From assembly GCA_964637365.1 (NCBI GenBank), contig CAZWWH010000002.1, forward strand, positions 1 to 64,000: DNA of 64,000 bases, in the 5' to 3' direction. This document shows, piece after piece, positions 1-9,500 of this stretch; within the stretch, counting starts at the first letter, position 1, and each line of letters starts with the position of its first letter. The notes under the pieces are model-generated. The model saw only the letters and a program-made list of their open reading frames with translations, did not search any database and was not told the origin of the DNA. The position numbers were made by a program, and so were the translations under genes. This DNA is from Cryptoclostridium sp964637365 (GTDB taxonomy: Bacteria > Bacillota > Dehalobacteriia > UBA7702).

Positions 1-406
1 GCAGACTTTTTACCGCCTGCGAACGAGTCACACTTACCCAGAAATCAGTCCAGACATCTCCGTCATATCTTGCTGCAAGTGAGATTGCCTTGCAGCAGTC
101 CATAACACTTCCGCCGCCCACTGCAAGAATCAAATCAACACTGTTTAATTTAGCAATGCTTGCGCCTGATAAAACCTTTTCATATGTTGGATTAGCCATA
201 ATACCAGAAAACTCAATTATGTTTTTATTTGCTGCGGCAAGAATATCAATGATCTCCTTGTGAATTCCGTTTCTTTTAATTGAGCCTCCGCCATAGGCGA
301 GCATTACATTATTACCGTAATTCTTTAAAAGGCAGCCGAGATATTCCTTAACACAGCCCTTTCCGAAGATTGCTTTTGTAGAATTTTCAAAAATAAAATT
401 GTTCAT
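1..406 (-). CDS. Iron-containing alcohol dehydrogenase, N-terminal part (runs off window)
   Basis: The translation begins MNNFIFENSTKAIFGKG, the usual opening of YqhD/butanol-dehydrogenase-type group III alcohol dehydrogenases, and contains the NAD(P)-binding glycine motif AVGGGSVMDCCKAI near residue 90. About 135 residues are visible; the metal-binding histidines would lie beyond the window edge. An AGGAGAT ribosome site sits just upstream of the ATG at 404-406. It starts 14 nt after the stop of the esterase gene, so the two are probably cotranscribed. The last residues visible (after DFW) look less like the family than the rest; that may be divergence or a junction near the window edge. Substrate unknown; such enzymes interconvert aldehydes and alcohols. 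Confidence 0.85.
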   Translation of the reverse strand, partial: MNNFIFENSTKAIFGKGCVKEYLGCLLKNYGNNVMLAYGGGSIKRNGIHKEIIDILAAANKNIIEFSGIMANPTYEKVLSGASIAKLNSVDLILAVGGGSVMDCCKAISLAARYDGDVWTDFWVSVTRSQAVKSL

Positions 407-420
407 AGTATATATCTCCT

Positions 421-1323
421 TTAAAATTGTTTATCTGTTAAAAGCCATCCCATAATCTCTTCGTCCTGTACAAATAATTTGCCGCCTACGTGCTGATACT
501 GAATACCTCCGTTTGAAAAATAATTCTTATCTTTTATATCAAGTACAAGCAGTTTATTTATTTCGGAATCTGTTAATCCCTGCCTTTCATATAAATCATA
601 TAGCTCGCTATAAGCATCTTTTGACGGCTGCGGGCCGTAATATTCATCGCTCTCACCAACAACAAAATAAACAGGAATTTTATTATTTACAATTGTTTCA
701 TATTCACCGTCCCACTGTGAGCTGCAATGGAGATATGCAGTAAATAAATCAGCTCTCTTGCCCATAACGATAGACATTGTTTCTCCGCCGCCGGAATATC
801 CGTTTGCATATACCTTTGATTTGTCTATGTTGTAATGATTTAAAAAGTATTCTGTTAATGCAATTGTTTGATTTGCTGGTGTTCCACCCCAGTCCTCAAG
901 ATGCGGCGCCACTATAATCATTTCGCTGTTATAATTTTGTGCCTCAAATGCAAATTCTTCCGTTTTCAGATTTTCGGCAACACTTTGGAAATATAGTCCC
1001 TGATATCCCAGCAGGGTTAAATATAATGCACATGGTTTACTGCCGTCATATTTGTTTGGAATATATACATTATAATGAATATCACCATAATCCTTTGAGT
1101 GAAGTATATTATCCACAATAAAACCTCTGTATTCAGTTGTACCTGCTGTTACTGTATCGTTATCCTCTGTAACCTGCATCGCCTGACTACTTATACTTAC
1201 TTCAGCTTGATTATCTGTATTTGATGTATCATTAGTTGGCGAAGTATCATTGCAGGCTGTAACTAAAGATACAAGCAAAAGTAATAATACACTTGCTACT
1301 ATGCACTTTAAATTTCTCTGCAA
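421..1323 (-). CDS. Secreted lipoprotein esterase / prolyl-oligopeptidase-like alpha/beta hydrolase
   Basis: A hydrophobic signal ends in a lipobox (LVTAC), followed by a Thr/Asn/Asp-rich linker and an alpha/beta-hydrolase domain with the nucleophile elbow GYSGG near residue 180 and a candidate acid/His region later (GESDEYYG; QHVGG). It is predicted to be a cell-surface serine hydrolase, substrate unknown. I prefer a TTG start at 1321-1323, because AGGAAAGG lies about 10 nt upstream; the in-frame ATG 12 codons earlier follows directly on the T-run of a terminator and has no ribosome site. It is followed after 14 nt by the alcohol dehydrogenase, suggesting a two-gene unit under the neighbouring LysR regulator (inference). 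Confidence 0.7.
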   Translation of the reverse strand: MQRNLKCIVASVLLLLLVSLVTACNDTSPTNDTSNTDNQAEVSISSQAMQVTEDNDTVTAGTTEYRGFIVDNILHSKDYGDIHYNVYIPNKYDGSKPCALYLTLLGYQGLYFQSVAENLKTEEFAFEAQNYNSEMIIVAPHLEDWGGTPANQTIALTEYFLNHYNIDKSKVYANGYSGGGETMSIVMGKRADLFTAYLHCSSQWDGEYETIVNNKIPVYFVVGESDEYYGPQPSKDAYSELYDLYERQGLTDSEINKLLVLDIKDKNYFSNGGIQYQHVGGKLFVQDEEIMGWLLTDKQF

Positions 1324-1362
1324 GTAAATTCTGCCTTTCCTGTTGATCTTCAATAACATTAT

Positions 1363-1394
1363 AAAAAAATCGAGACCTCATAAGAAGTCTCGAT
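1363..1394 (-). terminator. Intrinsic terminator of the LysR gene
   Basis: ATCGAGAC (1369-1376) pairs with GTCTCGAT (1387-1394) around a 10-nt loop. On the minus strand seven T follow. It ends the LysR gene and separates it from the esterase gene; a T-rich stretch on the plus side makes it roughly bidirectional. Confidence 0.8.
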
Positions 1395-1419
1395 TAGTTT
1401 TTTAGTTTATACCTTTTGG

Positions 1420-2325
1420 TTATAACTGCTTTTTGCCGTTTAAAACTATCTGAATTGCACTCAGCAGTTTGCTTATATTATCACTCGGGTTAATTGAATG
1501 AAGCAGTCCGTATGGAATTGTATATTCCCATTCAACAGGAATTATTTTTAAAAGCGGGTGCACACTGCTCCAAGCGTCTATTGCCATCAGAACATCATTA
1601 CTGTTCTGACATTGATTAAATACGTCAACATTGTAAAAATCAAAATCGACTATATTTATCTCGGGATGATCGGTCCAAATATCATCACGGAGTTTATCAA
1701 CATAATTGCTCCAACCTCTATGCATCAGCATAAGATTTTCACCGTATAAATCATTGATGGATAATTTATCCTTTACGGCAAGCGGATGGTTAAGCGATAC
1801 CGCACAGCAGATAGGTACTCTGAATAGTTCAAATCCCTTGCACTGCCTTAAATTAGTCATCGTTTCATCGAATATCCCTGCAACCACATCAATGTTTTGC
1901 CCAAGGTTTTTCAGTATCTCTCTTGCATTTTCAGGTGTGTTTTCAAAGGGAATAAGCTGAAATTTTATATCAGGGCAATGCTTGTGAATTTCAGGCCACA
2001 AATCAACAAGAATTTGTGTAGGAGTGATAGGTGATGTACCGATACGGATTGTATTTGAGTTAATTTGCATTACCTTTTTTGCGCGCAAAACAGACTCGCT
2101 GCTGTACTGAATGATATACTTTGCATCGTTATAAATTGACCTTCCTGCATTTGTCAGAATCAGTCCTCTGTGCGTTCTTTCAAACAGCTTTACATCAAGG
2201 CTGTTTTCAAGTAAATTTATCTGCTTGATTACAGCGGTTGGTGTTATAAACATTTCCTCCGCTGCCTTGTTAAAGCTCCCCGCATCTGCTACCTTTATAA
2301 AAGTTTCAAGCTGTGGATTATACAT
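1420..2325 (-). CDS. LysR-family transcriptional regulator
   Basis: A 301-residue protein with an N-terminal winged helix-turn-helix typical of LysR (residues 1-60: FIKVADAGSFNKAAEEMFIT followed by ITPTAVIKQI-type recognition helix and LFERTHRG wing) and a periplasmic-binding-like effector domain from about residue 90. Length matches the family. It lies upstream of, and in the same direction as, the esterase and alcohol dehydrogenase genes but is separated from them by a terminator, so it is a likely regulator of that pair rather than part of the same transcript. Effector unknown. Confidence 0.88.
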   Translation of the reverse strand: MYNPQLETFIKVADAGSFNKAAEEMFITPTAVIKQINLLENSLDVKLFERTHRGLILTNAGRSIYNDAKYIIQYSSESVLRAKKVMQINSNTIRIGTSPITPTQILVDLWPEIHKHCPDIKFQLIPFENTPENAREILKNLGQNIDVVAGIFDETMTNLRQCKGFELFRVPICCAVSLNHPLAVKDKLSINDLYGENLMLMHRGWSNYVDKLRDDIWTDHPEINIVDFDFYNVDVFNQCQNSNDVLMAIDAWSSVHPLLKIIPVEWEYTIPYGLLHSINPSDNISKLLSAIQIVLNGKKQL

Positions 2326-2460
2326 TCCCTCACCATCCCTTTGTTAGTATTATATCATGAATCGCTGTAAATATCAGCTTTGAAGTATTGAATTACAAGC
2401 GAAACTATGGTGCAGTGTATTTGTAATTGCAAATGCTGTATTGATTATCGGAAAGAAATT

Positions 2461-2673
2461 TAAACGAACAGACGGTCAACAGAAAAATTCCTCAAATTGT
2501 GGGAAAGTACACAGATCCATAAGAATTGACACCTGAGATAATCAATGATTTGATTGACAAAATTATATTCCACGCACCTGACAAGAGTAGCGGACACAGA
2601 AAACAAAAGATTGAAATTTCGCCTAAAAGCAGTTGGCTTAATCAACATTGCTGATGACGGCAGAGGTCAATAG
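2461..2673 (+). pseudogene. Decayed C-terminal fragment of a large serine recombinase
   Basis: Reading across frames gives KYTDP, a TAA stop at 2520-2522, ELTPEIINDLIDKIIFHAPD then KSSGHRKQKIEI, then after a frame change GLINIADDGRGQ and a stop at 2671. This is the characteristic C-terminus of transposon-type large serine recombinases (Tn5397/TndX-like, DUF4368 type), with a probable CAA-to-TAA nonsense change and at least one frameshift. No catalytic domain remains upstream. It marks an old integrative element at the edge of the accessory patch. Confidence 0.75.
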
Positions 2674-2697
2674 CGAAAATAATCTGCTTAAATGCCC

Positions 2698-2730
2698 AAA
2701 AAGACGGCACAGTCTAAAACCGTACCGTCC
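2698..2730 (-). terminator. Intrinsic terminator of glpK
   Basis: A 10-bp stem (2703-2712 with 2720-2729, three G-U pairs) with a 7-nt loop, followed on the minus strand by five T. It lies 40 nt beyond the glpK stop. Confidence 0.8.
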
Positions 2731-2769
2731 TTCTACATAAAACTTGGTTATCGCACTGATTTTTTTGCC

Positions 2770-4269
2770 TTATTCCGTATCATCTTCCGTGATAAGAGCC
2801 TTTTTTACTGCTAGCTTCCATCCCTTCCGAAGCCGAATTTTATCTGATTCTGCCATAGTTGGCTGGAAGGACTGATCCATTTGCCAATTTTCCGTGATTT
2901 CATCAGTACTTTCCCAGTATTTTACCGCAAGGCCGGCTAAATATGCCGCCCCTAGGGCAGTCGTCTCGATACATTGAGGACGCTGAACCTCCGTACCAAT
3001 GATATCCGCTTGAAATTCCATGAGAAAGTTATTGGCGGCAGCTCCTCCGTCGGCCTTTAAGGTTAAAGGAGGAATTCCCGCATCTTTGGTCATGGCTTCA
3101 AGAACATCACAGGTTTGGTAGGCCAAAGATTCCAAAGCGGCTCTGGCAATGTGATTACGATTGGCACCGCGGGATAATCCCGTAAGAATCCCTCTGGCGT
3201 GGGGCGCCCAGTAAGGAGCGCCCATTCCAACAAAGGCTGGTACGAGATAAACTCCTGCGGTATCTGGCACCTGGCGGGCCAACTCTTCGGTTTCCGCCGC
3301 TGTGTCAATGAGATGCAGCTCATCTCTAAGCCATTGAATGGCTGCTCCTGCCACGAATACCGACCCTTCCAGGGCGTAATATACTTTTCCCTCTAGACCC
3401 CAGGCAATGGTTGTCAAAAGCCCATTTTGAGATTCTACAGGATTTTCACCAGTGTTCATCAGCATAAAACAACCGGTGCCATAGGTATTCTTGACCATAC
3501 CTTTTTGGAAACATGCTTGGCCGAATAAAGCAGCTTGCTGATCACCTGCAATGCCGCTGATAGTAATAGGACCGCCAAAAATATCCGGGTCAGTGGCGCC
3601 ATAAATTTCACAGGAGGGACGAACCTCCGGCAGCATCGAACGGGGAATACCCAAAATATCCAAAATATCGTCATCCCACTGCAATGTTTTAATATTAAAC
3701 ATCATAGTGCGTGATGCATTGGAATAGTCGGTGCAGTGAATTTTGCCTTTGGTCATTTTCCAGATGAGCCAAGTATCTACGGTACCAAATAATAGTTTTC
3801 CCTGTGCGGCCTTTTCCCTAGCGCCAACTGTATGGTCGAGAATCCACTTGATTTTCGTAGCAGAAAAATAAGCATCAATGGGCAAACCTGTTTTTTTTCG
3901 GATCATATCGCCATAACCTTTTTCAATTAAATCATCACAAAAGGAGGCGGTTCTTCTGCATTGCCACACAATGGCAGGAGCAATAGGTTCTCCAGTATTT
4001 TTGTCCCAAACAATGGTCGTTTCTCTTTGATTGGTAATACCAATCGCGGCAATATTGCGGTAGTTGAGGTTCGCTTGATACATCGCCTCGTTGGCAACCC
4101 CCATCTGGGTACTCCAAATTTCAGTGGCATTATGCTCTACCCAGCCGGAATTTGGATAATACTGGGTAAATTCTTTTTGGGCTTTGGCAATGATTTTGCC
4201 GCTTTTATCAAAAATGATACAACGTGAACTGGTAGTTCCTTGATCTAATGACATAATATAACGTTCCAT
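2770..4269 (-). CDS. glpK: Glycerol kinase
   Basis: ATP-dependent phosphorylation of glycerol to sn-glycerol 3-phosphate in the cytoplasm. The 499-residue FGGY-family protein opens MERYIMSLDQGTTSSR and carries the family hallmarks NQRET, WQCRRT, GTVDTWLIWKMT, GIAGDQQAALFG, YGTGCF and the C-terminal ADGGAAANNFLM nucleotide site. Length is canonical. I place the start at the ATG ending at 4269, since AAGGA lies 8 nt before it; an ATG three codons upstream overlaps that site. No glycerol facilitator or GlpD is next to it; it stands alone with its own terminator. Confidence 0.97.
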   Translation of the reverse strand: MERYIMSLDQGTTSSRCIIFDKSGKIIAKAQKEFTQYYPNSGWVEHNATEIWSTQMGVANEAMYQANLNYRNIAAIGITNQRETTIVWDKNTGEPIAPAIVWQCRRTASFCDDLIEKGYGDMIRKKTGLPIDAYFSATKIKWILDHTVGAREKAAQGKLLFGTVDTWLIWKMTKGKIHCTDYSNASRTMMFNIKTLQWDDDILDILGIPRSMLPEVRPSCEIYGATDPDIFGGPITISGIAGDQQAALFGQACFQKGMVKNTYGTGCFMLMNTGENPVESQNGLLTTIAWGLEGKVYYALEGSVFVAGAAIQWLRDELHLIDTAAETEELARQVPDTAGVYLVPAFVGMGAPYWAPHARGILTGLSRGANRNHIARAALESLAYQTCDVLEAMTKDAGIPPLTLKADGGAAANNFLMEFQADIIGTEVQRPQCIETTALGAAYLAGLAVKYWESTDEITENWQMDQSFQPTMAESDKIRLRKGWKLAVKKALITEDDTE

Positions 4270-4311
4270 TTGTCTCATCCTTTGTGGTATGATTTTTCCC
4301 TATTTTGTTAA

Positions 4312-4330
4312 TACTAAGTCCATCTTAGTA
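4312..4330. promoter_or_regulatory. Inverted repeat upstream of the small ORF
   Basis: TACTAAG-N5-CTTAGTA lies immediately before the AGGAGG ribosome site of the small gene at 4345 and between it and the divergent glpK start. It could be an operator or an RNA hairpin shielding the ribosome site. Confidence 0.4.
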
Positions 4331-4344
4331 TAGGAGGTGCTATT

Positions 4345-4479
4345 ATGTGTCATAAAACTGATTATTGCTTCGCTGATTTGAAGGATTGCTGCAAATCGCC
4401 GATTTCCAAATTGGAAAAGGAATTGAGCGAGCAAAACGGCAAAGAGTTGGTTTTGATCGCTTATGAAAAGCGCGCATAA
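4345..4479 (+). CDS. Small cysteine-containing hypothetical protein (44 aa)
   Basis: The ATG follows a strong ribosome site (AGGAGGTGCTATT) and opens a 44-codon frame starting MCHKTDYCFADLKDCCK and ending LIAYEKRA. It has four cysteines in the first 16 residues (positions 2, 8, 15, 16), and the second half looks helical and charged. A strong terminator follows 23 nt after its stop, so it forms a compact monocistronic unit diverging from glpK. I do not recognise the family. Clustered cysteines suggest metal or redox binding (inference only). Confidence 0.65.
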   Translation: MCHKTDYCFADLKDCCKSPISKLEKELSEQNGKELVLIAYEKRA

Positions 4480-4502
4480 CGCGATACTTTTCAAACGCCA
4501 AA

Positions 4503-4535
4503 AACGCAGAGTAACTTCGGTTGTTCTGCGTTTTC
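4503..4535. terminator. Bidirectional intrinsic terminator
   Basis: A 13-bp stem (4503-4515 with 4520-4532, including G-U pairs) with a TTCG tetraloop; T-runs follow on both strands. It ends both the small plus-strand gene and the convergent minus-strand gene that stops at 4541. Confidence 0.85.
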
Positions 4536-4540
4536 TTATG

Positions 4541-5020
4541 TTAGAATTCTGAAAGCTTGGCAGGGCAAAAACGGCACAGGGAGTCTTTATCGTTGATATA
4601 CTGCTTTTTTGCAGTACAGTAGTAATCCTTGCCCTTTTGATATACTTTTCCGTTGGAAAAACTCATACCCGGAGGATGTAGTGGAATTTTTGCCACAAAA
4701 GCGCGATACGTATTAAGAATCCGGATAAAAGACTTTAAAGAGTCCTCGCCTGGCGCATAACGATCCATATAGTCATTGATTTGGGATTCAAACCGCTGCA
4801 GTAGAAGGGTATTTAACTCCTCCCCATAAAACCGTTCTGGATGTTTTTTTAGCATGAGCATGGTTTCCGCATTGTAGCGGCGGTTGAGAATTGAGATATA
4901 ATCCGCGGCAGCAGGATCCGGCTCCATAGTGCAGAGATCGCGATATTCCCGTTCTAGAGCTTCGATGGAATATAAAGATGCTTCTGTTTGAAGTTGCTTT
5001 AATAGCTGTTTTGTATTCAT
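4541..5020 (-). CDS. DUF2115/UPF0305-like protein
   Basis: 159 residues, mostly helical, with a C-terminal region resembling the DUF2115 (UPF0305) signature: HPPGMSF, a short KVYQKGKDYYC strand, then DSLCRFCPA. Two cysteines in CRFC plus the earlier YYC suggest a metal site. The family is best known from methanogenic archaea and its function is unknown. It is the second gene of a likely two-gene unit with the 339-aa gene upstream (23-nt gap). Assignment rests on recalled motifs. Confidence 0.5.
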   Translation of the reverse strand: MNTKQLLKQLQTEASLYSIEALEREYRDLCTMEPDPAAADYISILNRRYNAETMLMLKKHPERFYGEELNTLLLQRFESQINDYMDRYAPGEDSLKSFIRILNTYRAFVAKIPLHPPGMSFSNGKVYQKGKDYYCTAKKQYINDKDSLCRFCPAKLSEF

Positions 5021-5043
5021 GATATTTCTCCTGATAATGTGGT

Positions 5044-6063
5044 TTATTCCTTGTTGGGAAAATTCCCCAGTAGGCTCATAAAGTCATCTATAATTTCCAA
5101 TCCGGGTCGTTCCTCCAACTTTGTACCGATTTTTTTACATAGGTCTTTAAGAATATAGCAAACCGGTCCCGGGCGTACTAAAATTAATCTTGGACGGCCG
5201 TTTTCCCGAATGTTTTCAAGTAAAAGCTCGAGCAATGCCTTGTTATGATTTTGCTGTTCCTCCAATACCTGCTGATGATCAATGAAGCCACCATCGTGGT
5301 CAGCAATGATGCAAATTCGGGGGAATAATGGTCGAAAGCTGTATTTCGCCGTTAAGGGATTGGGCATATAATTAATGTCTACCTCTAGACACCGTGCTGT
5401 TTTAGGGAGTCTTTTCAGCCTGGCAATAAATAGCTCATCTTCAAACTGTATTGTTTGGTACTCAATACTGAAAACCGGAAGCCGCTCCGTGGTAAGTTCC
5501 CATGTACCGTCTGCCAGTTCTTGGTAGCAGATAGTTTCTCCTTTTTGGAGGGAATGATTGCCACCCTCTTTGTTTAAATGGGCTAGCGTTTCATTGAGGT
5601 GTTCCAATGCGTGGGTTAAGCGTTTTACCTCGGATGATTCTAAATACCAGGGGGCATAACCCGGTAAATAGGAACGGAAGAACGTATGCCCTATAGGGCC
5701 CGGTTGTGGGGGATAATCCGCAATTTCCATAGCGCTGAAATCACCGTTTCCCAAAGCACTTCTGTCGGCAAAATAGACGGTAAGGCAGTTTTGATATGCG
5801 ATAAATGTGGAAAATGGGATTTCTTTCCCTAGAGAAAGCAGCTGGAAAAAGCCAGCCAAAGCCTGATAGCCAAAAAAGACCGCAACGCCGTAATGGTCGC
5901 TATCCTCTCCAAGAATGGAACAAAAAATTGGTTCTTCCTCTTTGGATTTTTTTATGGTAATGATTTCATTGCTTTGAAATCGTTTCCATGGCGCATCCAT
6001 TTTAATTTTTTCCGATATGACAAACAGAGCTTGCCACTGATCTTTGGTTGGAAAATGAAGCAT
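5044..6063 (-). CDS. Hypothetical protein, DUF6930/DUF7309-like
   Basis: 339 residues, soluble, no signal peptide or membrane segment. Features visible: an N-terminal region with ILGEDSDHYGVAVFFGYQAL, a central PPQPGPIGHTFFRSYLPGY stretch, and an alpha/beta C-terminus ending in a RPRLILVRPGP motif that resembles plasmid-partition-unrelated DUF6930/DUF7309 proteins of anaerobic Firmicutes. Function unknown. It is 23 nt upstream of the DUF2115-like gene and likely cotranscribed. Confidence 0.5.
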   Translation of the reverse strand: MLHFPTKDQWQALFVISEKIKMDAPWKRFQSNEIITIKKSKEEEPIFCSILGEDSDHYGVAVFFGYQALAGFFQLLSLGKEIPFSTFIAYQNCLTVYFADRSALGNGDFSAMEIADYPPQPGPIGHTFFRSYLPGYAPWYLESSEVKRLTHALEHLNETLAHLNKEGGNHSLQKGETICYQELADGTWELTTERLPVFSIEYQTIQFEDELFIARLKRLPKTARCLEVDINYMPNPLTAKYSFRPLFPRICIIADHDGGFIDHQQVLEEQQNHNKALLELLLENIRENGRPRLILVRPGPVCYILKDLCKKIGTKLEERPGLEIIDDFMSLLGNFPNKE

Positions 6064-6226
6064 AGCCCCTCCTAAAACTGAATCTAACTATATTTTAAAT
6101 CAAAGCATCTGGTTTCGCAACTGTAAAAATAAAGTTCTTGGATTTTAAACGGGGATATCTGTCCGCTGATATAGAATTATACATTAAGAAGATCGTAAAA
6201 TATTATGAACTTTTTTAAAAAAGGTC

Positions 6227-6255
6227 TTGCAATATAAGGTAAGATTTGTTAAAAT
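6227..6255 (+). promoter_or_regulatory. Sigma-70-type promoter of rpmB
   Basis: TTGCAA (6227-6232), 17-nt spacer, TAAAAT (6250-6255), about 50 nt before the rpmB start. Confidence 0.75.
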
Positions 6256-6305
6256 AATTTGGTAAGCCCGAATGGGTAAGATAACACAGTAAAGGAGGTG
6301 TCGAC

Positions 6306-6494
6306 ATGGCCGTATGTCAGATTTGCGGTAAGGCGACCCGTACCGGTATGAAAGTCAGTCACTCCCATATTCGCACCAAAAGAAACTGGAAACCCAATCT
6401 CCAGAAAGTAAGGGTGGTTGTTGATGGCACCCCCAAAAGACTCCATGTATGCACCAGATGCCTGCGCTCCGGTAAAGTACAGAGAGCTGTTTAA
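6306..6494 (+). CDS. rpmB: 50S ribosomal protein L28
   Basis: 62 residues beginning MAVCQICGKATRTGMKVSHS and ending CTRCLRSGKVQRAV. Two CxxC pairs (CQIC and CTRC) show the zinc-ribbon form of L28. The start follows AAAGGAGGTG. It is flanked by a good promoter and its own terminator, so monocistronic. Confidence 0.97.
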   Translation: MAVCQICGKATRTGMKVSHSHIRTKRNWKPNLQKVRVVVDGTPKRLHVCTRCLRSGKVQRAV

Positions 6495-6506
6495 TCGACA
6501 ATTTAA

Positions 6507-6536
6507 CGAAAGACTAGGTTCATGCCTAGTCTTTTT
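6507..6536 (+). terminator. Intrinsic terminator of rpmB
   Basis: AAAGACTAGG pairs with CCTAGTCTTT around TTCATG, followed by a T-run. Confidence 0.9.
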
Positions 6537-6556
6537 TGTTTACGATTATAAAGCAG

Positions 6557-6589
6557 AAAAGCTCATGGAAACTAAGACCATGAGCTTTT
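6557..6589 (-). terminator. Intrinsic terminator of the activase gene
   Basis: A 12-bp perfect stem AAAAGCTCATGG/CCATGAGCTTTT (6557-6568 with 6578-6589) directly beyond the stop of the 1417-aa gene. Confidence 0.8.
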
Positions 6590-6594
6590 AATGA

Positions 6595-9500
6595 TTAGTA
6601 TTCTTCCGCCAGTCGTTTTTTTGCTACAGACATCATTAATTTAATGCGGTTGATTTGGTTGGATTCACTGGCGCCGGGGTCATAATCTACGGCTACAATA
6701 TTGCTATCAGGGAATTTGCGACGCAGTTCTTTTAATGCCCCACGGCCGGTGATGTGATTCGGCAAACAGGCGAAGGGCTGCATACATACGATGTTGTCAG
6801 CACCTTGATGAATCAGTTCAATCATCTCACCGGTAAGGAACCAGCCTTCTCCCGCCTGGTTGCCCAAGGATACTACATCCTTGGCATAGTTCGCCAGTTG
6901 ATAAATGCTGGCTGGCGGATCAAAGCGCTTGCTTTTGGCAAGAGCTTTTGCAGCGGATTTTCTTGTCCATTCCAGCAAAGAGATAATAAGCCGTGAGGTT
7001 CTGGCTGCTTTTCGTGAGCCCTCAAGATATTCCGCTTTATAAATACTATTGTAAGCACAATAAAGCAGGAAATCCATGAGAGATGGCATCACAGCTTCGC
7101 CACCTTCCTTTTCCACCAGCTCCACAATGTGGTTATTGGCATCAGGGGAGAACTTTACCAAAATCTCACCTACCAGACCGACACGAGGTTTTTTCTCTTC
7201 CGTCAAGGGCAGTTCGTCAAATTCCTGAACTAGTTCTTTCATATCTCGCCTGAACTGGGACATCTTGCCTTGACGAACGGTTTCCTTGCCGCGCTTGACC
7301 CATTTTTGATAGAGGGCTTCTGCGGAGCCTTTTTCTTTTTCATAGGGACGCACACGGTATAAGACATTCATCAGTACGTCGCCGTAATTCACAGCCATCA
7401 GGCACTGTTTAATTAAGCTGTAACTCCATTCCATGCCAGGGTGTTTTTCCAGCATCTGTGCGGAAATGGCGATCACAGGAATGTGTCCCATTCCGGCATC
7501 TTTTAACCCTTTGCGGATAAAAGAAACATAGTTTGTTGCGCGACATTGGCCGCCGGTCTGTGTCATTAACAGAGAGACATTATTCAGATCATAACGCCCG
7601 CTCTTTAAGGCAGCAATGAGTTGGCCTGTCGTGAGAATACAGGGGTAACAGGCATCATTATGGACGTATTTCAGCCCTTCTTCCACTGATTCCACATCCG
7701 CCTGGGGCAAAACCTCTAGATTGTATCCATTTGCTTGCATCGCATCGGTAAGGAATTGGAAATGGATAGGGGACATTTGGGGAGCCAATAAAGTATGGCG
7801 GCGTTTCATTTCTTTGGTGAATAGTGGTTTTTCTTCCAGCTCTACCGTGTCAATATAGCAGACGTTTGTGTCCTTCTGTCTCTTTTCGTCAATGGTTACT
7901 TTTAAGGAACGAATGCGGATTCTGGCAGCACCAAGATTATCACCTTCGTCAATTTTGATGGTGGTGTAAATTTTATTGTGACGTTCCAGAATCTCAGCCA
8001 CCTGATCACTGGTAACGGCGTCCAAACCACAGCCAAAGGAGGTCAACTGAATTAAATCCAAGTCGTCGCGCTGGGATACAAAGGTCGCTGCGGCATAAAG
8101 GCGAGAGTGATAGGACCATTGATCACGGACTCTGAGGGGGCGCTCTGTGGGCACCAGGTGCGCCACACTGTCCTCACTGAGAACCGCCATGCCTTGGGCA
8201 GTGACAATATTTGCAATGCCATGATTAATTTCCGGATCTGTATGGTAAGGCCGACCTGCCAAGACAATACCGTGGATATTATGTTGCTTGATGTAATTCA
8301 GAGCGTCTTGACCGGCCTGTTTCATATCCTCCTTGTAATGATTTAGCTCCACCAAAGCATCATCTACTGCTTTGGTAAGTTCTTGTAGGGATATTCCCCA
8401 GTCTGTCTTTTGGGATAGATAGTGGTTCAGGCTTTTAATCAGTTGGTCACGATTATTTAAAGTCACATAGGGACGGAGATACTGGATTTTCTTTTCCCTT
8501 AAATCCTCTACATTGTTTTTAATGACATCAGGATAACCGCTGACGACAGGGCAGTTAAAGTTATTATCACTGTCGCTGTATTCCTTTTGTTCATAGACAA
8601 CTGCCGGGTAGAAAATGCGGGAAATTCCTTTGTCAATCAGGGCTTGAATGTGGCCATGTGCCAACTTGGCCGGATAGCATACCGCCTCCGATGGAATGGT
8701 TTCCATGCCCTGCTCAAAAACTTTTTTACTGCTCTTAGGAGAGAGAATGACTCGGAATCCTAAGGACGTCAGGAAGGTAAACCAGAAGGGATAGTCATCA
8801 TACATATTGAGGACGCGGGGAACACCAATTTCCCCTCTGGTGGCCTCTGCTTTTTTTAAGGGTGTATATTGAAAGAGACGGTTGTATTTATAATCAAAAA
8901 GATTGGGAATGTCATTTTTTTTAATTTCAATGCCAGCGCCACGTTCACAGCGGTTTCCGGAAATAAAATGATTGCCGTCAGCAAATTCCATGATCGTTAA
9001 AAGACAATGGTTTGCGCATTTCTCGCAATGGCGGTAGCTTTTGTCATAGCCAAATTTCTCAAGCTCTTCTTTAGTGACAAGGGTCGAGGGAGCGCCATCA
9101 TAGCGTTCCATGGCAATGAGGGCAGCGCCAAAAGCTCCCATGAGTCCAGCAATATCAGGCCGCACGATTTCCCGCTTAGTTTCCTTTTCAAAAGCACGGA
9201 GAACGGCTTCATTGTAAAAAGTACCGCCCTGCGCCAGAATTTTTTCTCCGAATTCTTCGGGACGTCTAATTTTAATAACCTTGTAAAGTGCATTTTTAAT
9301 TACAGAGTAGGATAGACCAGCGGAAATATCCTCTACTGAAGCGCCTTCTTTTTGGGCTTGTTTTACTTTGGAATTCATAAAAACAGTGCAGCGATTTCCC
9401 AGATCTACTGGGGATTTCGATTTTGCCGCCGCTGCGGCAAAATCCTGAACCGACATCCCAAGGCTTTTGGCAAAGGTTTCGATGAAAGAACCACAGCCCG

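Noticed and set aside
4300..4494. 64-codon minus-strand frame opposite the small cysteine protein
   Set aside because: No ribosome site; the plus strand here has a strong one plus a terminator, so the minus frame is a shadow.
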